Below, piece by piece: positions 43,298-52,434 of a stretch of 64,000 bases of DNA. The translations under genes and the position numbers were made by a program. This DNA is from Sphingopyxis sp. USTB-05. Its GTDB lineage: Bacteria; Pseudomonadota; Alphaproteobacteria; Sphingomonadales; Sphingomonadaceae. Under the pieces are notes generated by a model. The model was not told where the DNA came from, did no database searches, and saw only the letters and a program-made list of their open reading frames with translations. The DNA lies in contig NZ_CP084712.1 of the NCBI RefSeq assembly GCF_023822045.1, positions 3,779,001-3,843,000 on the forward strand. The letters are read 5' to 3'. Position 1 is the stretch's first letter; the number at the start of each line of letters is the position of its first letter.

Positions 43298-44449
43298 TCA
43301 CTTCGAGCGCAACAGGACGGGACCGGCGCCCACCCTGATGCGCAGCAGTTCATAGGGCTTGCGGCGCAGGTCCCGCCCGCCGTGGAAGCCGGGCTGGCGG
43401 TGGAGCTGGTTGGCGGTGAAGTAGAGATAGCCGTTGGTACCGATCGACAGCGTGTCGGGCCAGCTGATGCGCGGGTCGCTGACCAGCGTCGACCAACGGC
43501 CTTGGTCGAGCACGCGGATCGCGTTGTTCTCGTAGTCGCCGGCGAACACGCGGCCCCGGTCGTCTTCGGCGATCCCGTCCGAAGCACCCTTGCGCCCCAT
43601 GCTACGAACGGCGCGGCCGAGTTCTTCCTCAGACACCGCGGGATCCCGCAGCATGGCCGTGGGGACCGCGTGCAGCGTGCGGCCAGATAACGGGCCGTAA
43701 TAGAGTAGGCTGCCGTCGGCGCTAAGCCCGATCGCGTCACTCGCCACTGCGAACGGCGTCGCGGGTCCATCGGCCGGGCGGTTCATCAGCACCGCGCCGT
43801 CGGCGGTCGGGGTGAAGCCGGGCTCGGGATTGGTAGTCGCATGGTTCGACAGGCGGCGGATCGCACGCCCGCTGGCGATGTCGACGACGATGATGCCGCC
43901 GACGCCCGTGTTGCTGCTGTCGGTGATGTAGGCGACGCCCTCAGCGCCCGTGCGAAGATCGAAGCGCACATCGTTGAGATAGGTCGTGGACAGCACGACG
44001 CTGGGCGGCAGGACGATTGTCTTCACCACTCGGTTGGTCGCGAGGTCGATCGCCACCAGTTTTGCACCGCCAACTTGCGGCTGCGAGAAGTTGGGCGCCG
44101 CCGTATCGAGCACCCAGAGGCGATTGGCGCCGTCGGCAACCACGCTCTGCACCGAGATAAAATGCCCTGCCGGATCGGCCGCATCGGGACGGTTAGTCGC
44201 GGCGTCGGGATAGGGCACCGCCCTGCCATTGACCAGCTCGGCCACCGTGAACGGCGCGTTGTCGCCCCATTGCGGGAAGTTGACGAAGATGCGCCCATTG
44301 GGGGCGACGGTCACGCCAGTCGGCATCGCGCCATCGAAGGTCGCGACCTGTTCGATCCGGGGCGCGGATGCACCCTCGCGGGTTGTCGCGCAGGCGGCGA
44401 GCGAGAGGACCGCGCCAGCGGCCAGAAGCAGTTTGACGGACGTTTTCAT
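43298..44449 (-). CDS. Beta-propeller lipoprotein (major royal jelly/SMP-30-like)
   Basis: 383 residues beginning MKTSVKLLLAAGAVLSLAAC, a lipoprotein signal with Cys20. The mature part has propeller repeats: GVTVAPNGRIFVNFPQWGD, RLWVLDTAAPNF, VAYITDSSNTGVGGIIVVD, DAIGLSADGSLLYYGPLSG and DTLSIGTNGYLYFTANQLH. This fits the L-dopachrome tautomerase-related/major royal jelly protein family. Its ATG overlaps the stop of the OYE remnant by 4 bases. Role unknown; perhaps lactone hydrolysis. Confidence 0.82.
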   Translation of the reverse strand: MKTSVKLLLAAGAVLSLAACATTREGASAPRIEQVATFDGAMPTGVTVAPNGRIFVNFPQWGDNAPFTVAELVNGRAVPYPDAATNRPDAADPAGHFISVQSVVADGANRLWVLDTAAPNFSQPQVGGAKLVAIDLATNRVVKTIVLPPSVVLSTTYLNDVRFDLRTGAEGVAYITDSSNTGVGGIIVVDIASGRAIRRLSNHATTNPEPGFTPTADGAVLMNRPADGPATPFAVASDAIGLSADGSLLYYGPLSGRTLHAVPTAMLRDPAVSEEELGRAVRSMGRKGASDGIAEDDRGRVFAGDYENNAIRVLDQGRWSTLVSDPRISWPDTLSIGTNGYLYFTANQLHRQPGFHGGRDLRRKPYELLRIRVGAGPVLLRSK

Positions 44450-44735
44450 GGTGTCATTTCCTTGAGGATGTGGCCCGCTTCGTGGGGCTCGGACCGGAGA
44501 TATTGTGGCGCCGCGCTGACCGATGCGCCCAGCGCAGCGGCGGCGTGCCAAGGCCAGCGCGGATCCCATAGGGCAGCGCGAGCTATGGCTATTGCGTCCG
44601 CATGCCCGTCTTCAAGGATGCGTTCCGCCTGATGCGGATCGTTAATCATGCCGACGGCGATGACAGGTATGGCGACCGCGTCCTTGACCGTCCGGGCCAG
44701 CGGCACCTGATAGCCAGGACCGACCGGGATGTGCT
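44446..44735 (-). pseudogene. C-terminal remnant of an Old Yellow Enzyme-family flavin oxidoreductase
   Basis: About 95 residues: IPVGPGYQVPLARTVKDAV, then IPVIAVGMINDPHQAERIL and DAIAIARAALWDPRWPWHAA. This is the FMN-phosphate end of the OYE barrel (normally about 360 residues). The first three quarters are missing, so it cannot fold as an enzyme. It is joined directly to a glyoxalase N-terminus upstream, which marks a deletion scar. Confidence 0.75.
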
Positions 44736-44825
44736 GGCGCGGGTCTCCTTGAGACCCAGCAGCGTGAAAAACCGCACCGCCGCCTCGGGATCGGCGACGC
44801 GCAGCATCGTGTGGAGATAACGCAC
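44736..44825 (-). pseudogene. N-terminal remnant of a lactoylglutathione-lyase-like gene
   Basis: From a GTG at 44825, two bases after the DJ-1 gene stop, the frame reads VRYLHTMLRVADPEAAVRFF then TLLGLKETR, the start of a glyoxalase I-type VOC protein. Homology ends near 44740, where the OYE remnant begins in another frame. The rest of the glyoxalase gene is absent. Confidence 0.7.
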
Positions 44826-44827
44826 GA

Positions 44828-45637
44828 TCAGGCCACCTTTTCCTTGAGGGCTTCCATCACAAGCTCCGCGGTGCGGGTTGCGCTGGCGGGATTCTGGCCA
44901 GTTACCAAATTGCCGTCGCGCAGAGCGAACGGAGCAAAGTCCGGGCCGCCATCATGCTTGCCGCCCAGTTCCTTAAGGCGCGTTTCAAGGAGGAACGGTA
45001 CCGCCTGATCGAGGCCGACTGCACGCTCCTCGCTGTCAGTGAAGCCTGCAACACGGCGACCAGCCACGAAGGGCGTGCCGTCGGCCTTCTTCGCCGAGAC
45101 CAGGCCCGCCGGTCCATGGCAGACGGCGGCGACGATCTTGCCCTCGCGGTCGAAGCGTTCGACCATCCGCGCCAGTTCGTCGCTGCCGGGATAATCGAAC
45201 ATGGTGCCGTGGCCGCCGGGCAGGAACAGCGCGTCGTAGCCAGCGGGATCGATGCTGGTGAATACAGGGGTGCTGGCAACCTCAGCCTTCAGCGCTTCGT
45301 CCTTAAGATAGCGTTCGACCGAGGCGTCGTTCTCGCCGTCTGCGTTCACGCTGCGCTGATCGACTGGGACGGCGCCGCCCTTGATCGAGGCCAGCGTCAC
45401 TTCGGCGCCGGCATCGCGGAATGCATAATACGGCGTAGTCAGTTCTTCCAGCCAAACGCCCGTCGGTTCAGTCCCCGGAGTCATTCGGTCGGCGGAGGTG
45501 GTCACCATGAGTATGCGATTCATCGTCAGATTTCCTTTTCCTTTGATGTAGCGAGGACGGGCGAGCGCGCTCGGTGTGACCGCGCCCGCCACAATTGCGG
45601 CGGTGAGTGTCTTCAGAAGCTGGCGGCGATCGGGCAT
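44828..45637 (-). CDS. DJ-1/PfpI-family protein (type 1 glutamine amidotransferase-like)
   Basis: 269 residues. The N-terminus MPDRRQLLKTLTAAIVAGAV looks like a Tat-type signal; a start at the internal MNRILMVTTSADRM would give a cytoplasmic form. The core has YDALFLPGGHGTMFD (oxyanion region) and GKIVAAVCHGPAGLV with the nucleophilic Cys. Relatives act as glyoxalase III-type or stress chaperones on reactive carbonyls, consistent with the neighbouring glyoxalase and OYE relics. Divergent from the LysR gene. Confidence 0.88.
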   Translation of the reverse strand: MPDRRQLLKTLTAAIVAGAVTPSALARPRYIKGKGNLTMNRILMVTTSADRMTPGTEPTGVWLEELTTPYYAFRDAGAEVTLASIKGGAVPVDQRSVNADGENDASVERYLKDEALKAEVASTPVFTSIDPAGYDALFLPGGHGTMFDYPGSDELARMVERFDREGKIVAAVCHGPAGLVSAKKADGTPFVAGRRVAGFTDSEERAVGLDQAVPFLLETRLKELGGKHDGGPDFAPFALRDGNLVTGQNPASATRTAELVMEALKEKVA

Positions 45638-45733
45638 TCATCCGTTCATTTCGACGGCCAAGATACGCGCTGCCCGGCATCATGAAATCCAATTGAAATT
45701 GCGATCAGCCATAAATCTTCTTATGGAACGAGA
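45638..45733. promoter_or_regulatory. Divergent promoter region of DJ-1 and LysR genes
   Basis: 96 bases between two divergent starts. It contains CCAATTGAAATTGCGAT (about 45689-45705), an AT-rich interrupted repeat of the T-N11-A type that LysR regulators commonly bind. Placement suggests autoregulation plus control of the DJ-1 operon. Confidence 0.45.
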
Positions 45734-46612
45734 ATGTCCTTGTTGCAGTTGCGCACATTCGTCGAAGTCTATCGCTGTCGCTCGCTCACCGAAGCGGCTC
45801 GGGCGATCGGCATTACCCAACCGGCCGCGTCGCAGCATATCGCCTCGCTAGAAGCGCAATTGGGTCACCCCTTGTTCGATCGCCATTCGCGCGGCGTTTG
45901 GCCGACAGCGATTGCCGACGATCTCGCGGCTTCGATCGGAAGCAGTCTCGACACGGCGGAAGTGGCGCTGGCCACCGCTCGGGCCCGATCTTCGCGCATT
46001 TCGGGCACGGTTCATATTGCCGCTCCTTCGGATCTTCTGGGCGAGATGATCACGCCGCGACTGGCGCCGCTGCTGGACGTAGGCCTTGACCTACGCCTTC
46101 ATATCGGCGGGCGCGACGCGCTCTATTCCATGTTGATCGAGGATAAGGTGCATCTCGCCGTGACCGCCTCGCAGCCCGATGATCCGCGACTGGCCTTTCA
46201 AGTGCTGGGCAAGGAGCGTTTGCGTGCTGTCGCATCGCCTGCGGTAGCCGAACGAATAGCGGACGGACCCTTGGACGACACCCTAAACCGAATGTCGCAT
46301 CTGGCTTATGATCTCGATCGGCCGCTGCTGCGCACATGGCTAGAAGCAAACCAGATCGAGTTGACGCGTCAACCCGGATTAACTGCGCCCGACCTTCGGG
46401 TGCTTCGCTCAGGGTTGTGCGCAGGGCTCGGCTGGTCGGTTCTGCCCGCCTATCTCACTCGTGCCGAACGCGCCGCCTGCACGCTCGTTGAGATAACGGC
46501 CCCGATCACCGTGCCACATAACACATTCTATTTGGTATGGGCCCGCTCATCGCTGCGCCATCCACGCGTGGCAATAGCACGCGACGCGTTGATTGCGGCG
46601 CTTCGAAATTGA
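45734..46612 (+). CDS. LysR family transcription regulator
   Basis: 292 residues: N-terminal winged HTH (LLQLRTFVEVYRCRSLTEAA, then GITQPAASQHIASLEAQLG) and a C-terminal effector-binding domain (GTVHIAAPSDLLGEMITPRL onward). It lies divergent from the DJ-1 operon, which it probably controls in response to an unknown small molecule, likely a reactive carbonyl or quinone. Confidence 0.92.
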   Translation: MSLLQLRTFVEVYRCRSLTEAARAIGITQPAASQHIASLEAQLGHPLFDRHSRGVWPTAIADDLAASIGSSLDTAEVALATARARSSRISGTVHIAAPSDLLGEMITPRLAPLLDVGLDLRLHIGGRDALYSMLIEDKVHLAVTASQPDDPRLAFQVLGKERLRAVASPAVAERIADGPLDDTLNRMSHLAYDLDRPLLRTWLEANQIELTRQPGLTAPDLRVLRSGLCAGLGWSVLPAYLTRAERAACTLVEITAPITVPHNTFYLVWARSSLRHPRVAIARDALIAALRN

Positions 46613-46643
46613 GTTTGGTTGGATAGCGAACCGTAGTTTCCGT

Positions 46644-48758
46644 TTAAGCGACCCGCTCTAGCGAAATTAACCAAGCAGTCTCGGCTCCCGACATTGGAAG
46701 CAGGATACCTCGTTGCAAGAGCTCCTGACCGGATTTCACCGTACCGGAATGCCATAATTCGGGTTGAGCGACCGACGCATCGCTTGGTGGCGACCCGGGA
46801 AGCAGAAGGCGAATATGATAGCTCGCCGAGGGATCCAAGCCGCGCAGCCTTGCCGGCGGGGATGAATAATAATCGGTGAACTTCGTTTGCGCCACTAATG
46901 CCAAGCCACGTGCCCCCGACAACGCAAGGTACCCAAACGCACCTGGCAGGTTCTCAACTGTCCGGGTAATGGTACCACGATGGATAACGTCCCTCCATTC
47001 TTTGTAGAGCGCAATATGCGCCGCGAGCGACGCCCTATCCGATGTCGACATTGAGGCCGGATTAGCCTCTACGCCCATATGACCAAACATTGCGACCTTC
47101 GCCCGGAAATCCATTGGCAAGCAGCGTCCGGTTATTGGATTTGGGTTCGGCCCCACATGATTGCCGGTGGCGCCAAGCGGCAGAAAATCGAACCACGCTG
47201 AGTTGATGCGAAGCCGTTCAATCGCATCATTGTTGTCGCTGGCCCAATATCGCGCGCAGCGGCGGAGGATTTCGTAATCGACCCGGCCTCCGCCACTGGC
47301 ACAGGTCTCGATCTCAACATCCGGATGCGCGGCCCTGACCCGATCGAGCAATGCGTAAAGTGCTATAACCTGCGCGTGCCCTTTTCCTGCCAGCGGAAAC
47401 AATTCGCGATTATGATCCCATTTCAAATAGGATATTTCGTTTTCCGACAGGAGCGTATCGAGGCGCTCATAGACGTAATTGCTGACTTCGCTTTTCGTGA
47501 GGTCGAGAACGAGCTGATTGCGCTGGGTGGGGCGTTCTTGCCCGGCAATGTGGATACACCAGTCCGGATAGTGGCGATAAAGATCGCTTGTTGGACTGAC
47601 CATTTCGGGCTCGACCCACAAACCAAAATCGAGACCGAGGCCACGAACATGATCGGCAAGGGGTTTTAACCCTGCCGGGAATATATCGGGGTCCGCGATC
47701 CAATCGCCTAGGCTGGTGCGGTCGTTGCGTCTGCCCTTGAACCAACCGTCATCCACGACAAAACGCTCAACCCCGATCGCTGCTGCTGAGTCGGCCAGCT
47801 GGGTCAGCTTCGGCATATCCATCGCAAATCCCAAGGCTTCCCAACTGTTGAGATGGACCTTGCGCGGCGATCGACTGCTGCTGTTCGGCAACACCTCCGA
47901 ATTGGCATGGCGATGAAAAGCATGACGTGTCGCCATCACGCCCACATTGCTCACGGTGAACAGGGCGCGCGGCGTGTCCCAGTTCTGCCCCGGAGGAACC
48001 ATGATTTCGCCGGGGTCGAGCCGGACCCCCATCATCAGCATAGCGCGGCCGTCAGCATTGCACTCCACGCTCAGCCGATAATCTCCACTCCACGCAAAAT
48101 GAGAAGAAATCGCATGCCCATGGTCTTCGCCAAGATCGGCGGATTCAATCCGTATCCAGTTGCCACCACCAAAGCCTGGTCGCCCGCCATAGGATGCGCT
48201 TGCAATTCCCCCGTCGGCGAGCCTGACGCGCGTTTGCTGCATCTCCGCAGCCCAGCGGCCGGAATATCGGGTCGCGTGACTGGCCCAGCTTGGCAGGGGA
48301 AGCGCAAGCGAAGCAAGGTCGAGGACGTCAACCGGCTCGCGACCGAAATTGGTCAGGCGGGCGCGCGCTTCAATCACCCCCGAACTCAAAATCCGCCAAG
48401 ACACCTCGATACCGATACCATTCGCCTCATCACGATGGATGAACAGAAGCGACGAGGGAGATTGTAAGACTTCGACCAGACGCAGATGCAAAGGCAGCAA
48501 AGTTCCGCAGCGCATCAAGCCCACGGCGGGCGTAGAAGAGTAGCCCCATCCTGTTTGCGGCAAGATGGAAAACGGCGCGGGTTCATCGGGCTGTGAGGGT
48601 CGCCGTCCTTGCCGAACGCTGTTGCAAAGGGCCAGTAAATCCTGGTCCACTGGCAGTGGCTCACCGAGCCACACGAGTTCGGCGGCGCCTCGGCGCAAAT
48701 CGAATATCATCGAGTGGGCAGATCGATCGAGGCGGACAGCTGGCGGCAGGTTGCTCAT
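46644..48758 (-). CDS. GH36 alpha-galactosidase
   Basis: 704 residues from the ATG at 48758 (MSNLPPAVRLDRSAHS); the frame is open for 44 more codons upstream, but those overlap the divergent promoter. GH36 marks: RFVVDDGWFKGRRND, GLWVEPEMVSPTSDLY, SYLKWDHNRE with the nucleophile Asp, and CASGGGRVDYEILRR followed by YWASDNNDA with the acid/base Asp. No signal peptide, so it cleaves alpha-galactosides in the cytoplasm. Divergent from galTK, to which it supplies galactose. Confidence 0.93.
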   Translation of the reverse strand: MSNLPPAVRLDRSAHSMIFDLRRGAAELVWLGEPLPVDQDLLALCNSVRQGRRPSQPDEPAPFSILPQTGWGYSSTPAVGLMRCGTLLPLHLRLVEVLQSPSSLLFIHRDEANGIGIEVSWRILSSGVIEARARLTNFGREPVDVLDLASLALPLPSWASHATRYSGRWAAEMQQTRVRLADGGIASASYGGRPGFGGGNWIRIESADLGEDHGHAISSHFAWSGDYRLSVECNADGRAMLMMGVRLDPGEIMVPPGQNWDTPRALFTVSNVGVMATRHAFHRHANSEVLPNSSSRSPRKVHLNSWEALGFAMDMPKLTQLADSAAAIGVERFVVDDGWFKGRRNDRTSLGDWIADPDIFPAGLKPLADHVRGLGLDFGLWVEPEMVSPTSDLYRHYPDWCIHIAGQERPTQRNQLVLDLTKSEVSNYVYERLDTLLSENEISYLKWDHNRELFPLAGKGHAQVIALYALLDRVRAAHPDVEIETCASGGGRVDYEILRRCARYWASDNNDAIERLRINSAWFDFLPLGATGNHVGPNPNPITGRCLPMDFRAKVAMFGHMGVEANPASMSTSDRASLAAHIALYKEWRDVIHRGTITRTVENLPGAFGYLALSGARGLALVAQTKFTDYYSSPPARLRGLDPSASYHIRLLLPGSPPSDASVAQPELWHSGTVKSGQELLQRGILLPMSGAETAWLISLERVA

Positions 48759-48773
48759 GACCGTCACATCGCG

Positions 48774-48797
48774 CTTATTGCATAGATCGTCAATAAT
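48774..48797. promoter_or_regulatory. Inverted repeat between alpha-galactosidase and galT
   Basis: TTATTG and CAATAA form a perfect 6-bp pair around a 10-base centre in the divergent control region of the alpha-galactosidase and galT genes. It resembles the larger palindrome at 52288-52312, so both might be sites for one galactoside regulator. Inference only. Confidence 0.35.
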
Positions 48798-48891
48798 GCT
48801 AAATGCGCTTTCCACGGTGCGCAGGCGTTCATGGTCAACGTCATGATCAGGTTGCCGATATTTGTGCTCGATCGCTGCAAGGAATAGCAAT

Positions 48892-49926
48892 ATGGATCGG
48901 TCGATGGCGGTTCACCGCCGATATAACCCGCTAGCAGAGCGCTGGATATTGGTCTCCCCACACCGGGCGCAGCGGCCTTGGCAGGGCGGAACAGAAGATC
49001 CCGTGGAGCGCCTGTCGGTGGCACATGACCCGGAATGCTATCTATGCCCGGGAAATACGCGCGCCAACGGAGCGGTAAACCCTGATTATTGCGGCCCGTG
49101 GGTATTTTCGAACGATTTCCCCGCGCTTTCGCCTCAAGGCGGCGCCATCAGCATCGATGACCCTCTGCTAAGGGCGGAGCCAGTGAGCGGCGAATGCCGC
49201 GTGATGTGCTTCTCGCCCGATCATTCCAAAACGCTTCCACAATTGTCGCAACCCGAAATTCGCAGCGTCATCGATTCCTGGGCCCGAGAGTCGTCCGATC
49301 TCGGACAGCGTTACGCATGGGTGCAAATATTCGAGAACAAGGGTGCAGCCATGGGCTGCTCCAATCCGCATCCTCACGGCCAGATCTGGGCGAGCAGCCA
49401 TATTCCCGACGAACCGGCGGTGGAAGATCGCGCACAGCTCCAATATTATACACGGCACGGACGCGCGATGCTCGTCGATCTTGCCCGACGCGAAGCCGAC
49501 GGCCCGCGCGTCGTGATCGAGAGTGACGCGTGGCTGGCGATCGTGCCGTGGTGGGCATCCTGGCCGTTTGAGACACTGGTCATCCCGCGGGCCAAAGTGC
49601 AGCGGATCGAAGACCTTTCATCGTTGCAGCGCGACGATCTCGGCGCGGTCCTCGGCGAGCTAACCGCGCGGTACGATAACCTCTTTGGCTGTTCCTTCCC
49701 CTATTCCATGGGGTGGCATGGCGCGCCTTATTCCAGCGGCTCTCAGGACCACTGGCAACTGCATCTCCACTTTTATCCACCTCTCCTGCGATCTGCGACA
49801 GTAAGGAAATTCATGGTGGGGTACGAGATGCTCGCCGAGGCGCAGCGCGATCTGACGCCCGAGCAGGCTGCGGAGCTGCTGCGGGCAGCGAACCCTGTGC
49901 TCGCCCAGCAGGAACATTCGAGATGA
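48892..49926 (+). CDS. galT: Galactose-1-phosphate uridylyltransferase
   Basis: 344 residues from the ATG at 48892 with AAGGA at 48879-48883. Signatures: RRYNPLAERWILVSPHRAQR, ECYLCPGN (zinc Cys pair), NPHPHGQIWASS with the catalytic His-Pro-His, and HWQLHLHFYPPLLRS. It exchanges UMP between UDP-glucose and galactose-1-phosphate in the Leloir pathway. Its stop overlaps galK by 4 bases. Confidence 0.95.
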   Translation: MDRSMAVHRRYNPLAERWILVSPHRAQRPWQGGTEDPVERLSVAHDPECYLCPGNTRANGAVNPDYCGPWVFSNDFPALSPQGGAISIDDPLLRAEPVSGECRVMCFSPDHSKTLPQLSQPEIRSVIDSWARESSDLGQRYAWVQIFENKGAAMGCSNPHPHGQIWASSHIPDEPAVEDRAQLQYYTRHGRAMLVDLARREADGPRVVIESDAWLAIVPWWASWPFETLVIPRAKVQRIEDLSSLQRDDLGAVLGELTARYDNLFGCSFPYSMGWHGAPYSSGSQDHWQLHLHFYPPLLRSATVRKFMVGYEMLAEAQRDLTPEQAAELLRAANPVLAQQEHSR

Positions 49927-51116
49927 GCGCAAAGGAAGATCTGGTTGACCGCGTGGCCGCCGGTTTTCGTCGGCTTTATGGTCACGAACCCAGCATTATC
50001 GCATTTGCGCCAGGCCGCGTGAATCTGATCGGCGAGCACACCGATTATAACGATGGGTTTGCCCTGCCCTGCGCTATCGAATGCGGAACGGTCGTAGCCT
50101 TTTCGCCCCGCGACGACGATTCCATCAAGGCAGCAGCCCTCGACCTTGGCAGTCAGCTTGGATCTTTCACTCTCGGCGCCACTATCGCGAAAGCGGATGA
50201 TGGCAGCTGGGAGAACCACGTCCGCGGCGTTGCCGCGGCGATGCCGCTATTCGACTTGCCGATTTCCGCCGCTAATGTTGCGATCGGGGGCAACATTCCG
50301 CAAGGTGCCGGGCTCTCATCGTCCGCGTCGCTCGGCGTGGCGGCGGCGCTTGGCTTTGCAGCGCTGGCCGGCGATGACGCGCCTGACCGGACACGCATCG
50401 CGCGTGCGGCGCAATGGGCGGAGCATCACTATGTCGGCTGCAATTGCGGCCTAATGGACCAGCTGACGGTAGCGTTCGGCGAGGAAGGAAAAGGCCTGCT
50501 CATCGATTGTCGCAAAACCGAGACGCACGCCGTGCCATTTCCCCCTGGAACCGCGATCATGATCGTCCACTCGGGCGTAACGCGCGGCTTGGTCGATAGC
50601 GCATATAATGATCGTCGCCAGCAATGCGTCGCGGCTAGCCATCATTATGGGGTCGCGGCTTTGCGGGATCTGGACGCTGCCACACTCGAATTTGCGAAGT
50701 CGGATCTCGACGAGATTTCCTTCCGGCGAGCGCGCCACGTTGTCGCCGAGAACGAACGCACACTTCGGTTCAAGGACCTCCTGGAAGCAGGCGAACTGGT
50801 TGCGCTTGGCCGCGCCATGCGCGCCTCGCATGCCTCGCTGCGTGACGATTTCGAAGTCAGCCTACCCGCGATTGACGCGCTGGTCGATTGCCTTAACGAG
50901 GCCATCGGCGCTGCGGGTGGCGCGCGGATGACCGGAGGCGGGTTCGGCGGATGCGTGGTTGCTGTCTTCGCCGCAAGCGAGACAAGCGCTGTTGACGCTG
51001 CATTGGCGGCGTTCTGGCGCGATGCGGGTATGGCACCGCAACTTGCGTTTCGCGTTTCGCCTTCGCCGGGCGCTCATCTCATACAGGACGATCGCGCACG
51101 GATCAGCGCACGCTAA
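49923..51116 (+). CDS. galK: Galactokinase
   Basis: 397 residues from the ATG at 49923. GHMP-kinase motifs: FAPGRVNLIGEHTDYNDG (galactokinase signature), NIPQGAGLSSSASLGVAAAL (phosphate loop) and RMTGGGFGGCVVAVF. Phosphorylates galactose at C1 with ATP. Translation is coupled to galT. Its last 14 bases overlap the convergent galM gene. Confidence 0.95.
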   Translation: MSAKEDLVDRVAAGFRRLYGHEPSIIAFAPGRVNLIGEHTDYNDGFALPCAIECGTVVAFSPRDDDSIKAAALDLGSQLGSFTLGATIAKADDGSWENHVRGVAAAMPLFDLPISAANVAIGGNIPQGAGLSSSASLGVAAALGFAALAGDDAPDRTRIARAAQWAEHHYVGCNCGLMDQLTVAFGEEGKGLLIDCRKTETHAVPFPPGTAIMIVHSGVTRGLVDSAYNDRRQQCVAASHHYGVAALRDLDAATLEFAKSDLDEISFRRARHVVAENERTLRFKDLLEAGELVALGRAMRASHASLRDDFEVSLPAIDALVDCLNEAIGAAGGARMTGGGFGGCVVAVFAASETSAVDAALAAFWRDAGMAPQLAFRVSPSPGAHLIQDDRARISAR

Positions 51117-52152
51117 AGGAATAAACCGTCCGGCTGTGCCATATTGTCTCGGGGCGAAGAGTCGGGTCTGGAAAATTAGGCTGATTTGGTGCGTCGGGAA
51201 ATTGCTGCGTTTCCAACGCGATCGCGCAGCGGGGCTCACAGGGCAGCCCACCGCGGCGCAGTATCGTCGCATCGAGATGGTCCGCCGTATAAACCTGGAT
51301 GCCCGGCTGATCCGTGTCGATTGTCAACGTGCGGCCCGACGCCGGGTCATACAGCAGAGCTGCTGGACGCAGCCCGGACCCGCGGACCGCCCAGCAATGA
51401 TCGATGCCAATATCGCCTCCTGCTTGGCCGTCGAGCCGTTCAAGATGGTTTGATAGTGGCTGAGACACACGAAAATCAAACGGTGTATTTGTAACACTCT
51501 CAATGCTTCCGGTCGGAATTCCATCAGCCGTTCGCGGCAGATATTGATCGGCGAAAAGCTGCAGCTGATGCTCACCGATGCCGTTGCCTGCCTCATCGCC
51601 GCCAAGGTTCCAATAGCCATGGAGGGTGAGGTTCACTGGGCATGGCCTGGTTGTCGTCGCCGAGAAATCCGTAATCAGGCGATTATCCTCGGTCCAAACG
51701 TAGGTGACGGTCACCCGAAGCTCGCCTGGAAAACCCTGATCGCCGTCGGGTGAGAGTATTTCCAGACGCACGCCTTCGCCATCGGGGGTTTCCACTATGT
51801 CGCCTCGCCAAAAGCGGCGGTCGAAGCCATCCTCCCCGCCGTGTAGCAAGTTAGGCCCTTCGTTGGGCTGGAGCCTGAAGCTTTGCCCTCCAACGCGGAA
51901 CGAGGCGCCGGCCAAACGATTGGCGTAGCGCCCAACGATGCCCCCGAAAAATTGTCGGTGCGTCAGATAGTCGTCGAGCCGGGCATGGCAGAGCGTAACG
52001 TCGCCCAATTTTTGGCGGCGATCGGGAACGGTCACCGAAAGCAGCGTTGCGCCCAAATCCATCACGGCAACCTTGGCACCGGAGCGATTGATAAGCTCCC
52101 ACTTCGTCAATGTCCGGCCGTTCGCGAGCTTTTGCTCGGATCGGACAATCAT
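51103..52152 (-). CDS. galM: Aldose 1-epimerase (galactose mutarotase)
   Basis: 349 residues if started at the ATG 52152 (MIVRSEQKLANGRTL); the frame is open 53 codons upstream without homology. Features are GRYANRLAGASF, LLHGGEDGFDRRFW with the catalytic His, NLTLHGYWNLGGD with a second His, and the acidic residue near CAIALETQQFPDAPN. Interconverts galactose anomers so galK can act. Convergent with galK and divergent from the TonB-dependent receptor. Confidence 0.92.
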   Translation of the reverse strand: MIVRSEQKLANGRTLTKWELINRSGAKVAVMDLGATLLSVTVPDRRQKLGDVTLCHARLDDYLTHRQFFGGIVGRYANRLAGASFRVGGQSFRLQPNEGPNLLHGGEDGFDRRFWRGDIVETPDGEGVRLEILSPDGDQGFPGELRVTVTYVWTEDNRLITDFSATTTRPCPVNLTLHGYWNLGGDEAGNGIGEHQLQLFADQYLPRTADGIPTGSIESVTNTPFDFRVSQPLSNHLERLDGQAGGDIGIDHCWAVRGSGLRPAALLYDPASGRTLTIDTDQPGIQVYTADHLDATILRRGGLPCEPRCAIALETQQFPDAPNQPNFPDPTLRPETIWHSRTVYSFSVR

Positions 52153-52287
52153 TGCCCGTCGTCCGCGTAGCGCTGCGATTCCGAACCGTCTGACACATGG
52201 CCTCCCTTTCACAGCAGGGTTTTTCGACGACTCCCCGCCGGAATGCATCGACCGCGGCAAGTCCGAAGTCGACAAATCGAGGAATAG

Positions 52288-52312
52288 CTTATTGGTCCAT
52301 TTGGTCAACAAG
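52288..52312. promoter_or_regulatory. Candidate operator in the galM-receptor spacer
   Basis: A 25-base imperfect palindrome, CTTATTG-gtccatttggt-CAACAAG, with 9 of 12 positions matching per arm. It also contains a TTGGTC direct repeat 9 bases apart. It sits in the 282-base gap between galM and the TonB-dependent receptor, where a GntR- or LacI-type regulator could act. Confidence 0.4.
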
Positions 52313-52434
52313 CCTGCAATATACCGAGCTGAATGGCGCCATAATGCCGCCTAAAGCGCCGATGCAATCTCTCTATTGACTATATGTCCATTTATATTAG
52401 ACAAGGCGTCAACAAGAATGGTGGGAGGATAAAA

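Noticed and set aside
52376..52398. TTGACT ... TATATT as a sigma-70 promoter of the receptor gene
   Set aside because: The spacing is 11 bases instead of about 17, so it is not a credible promoter pair.
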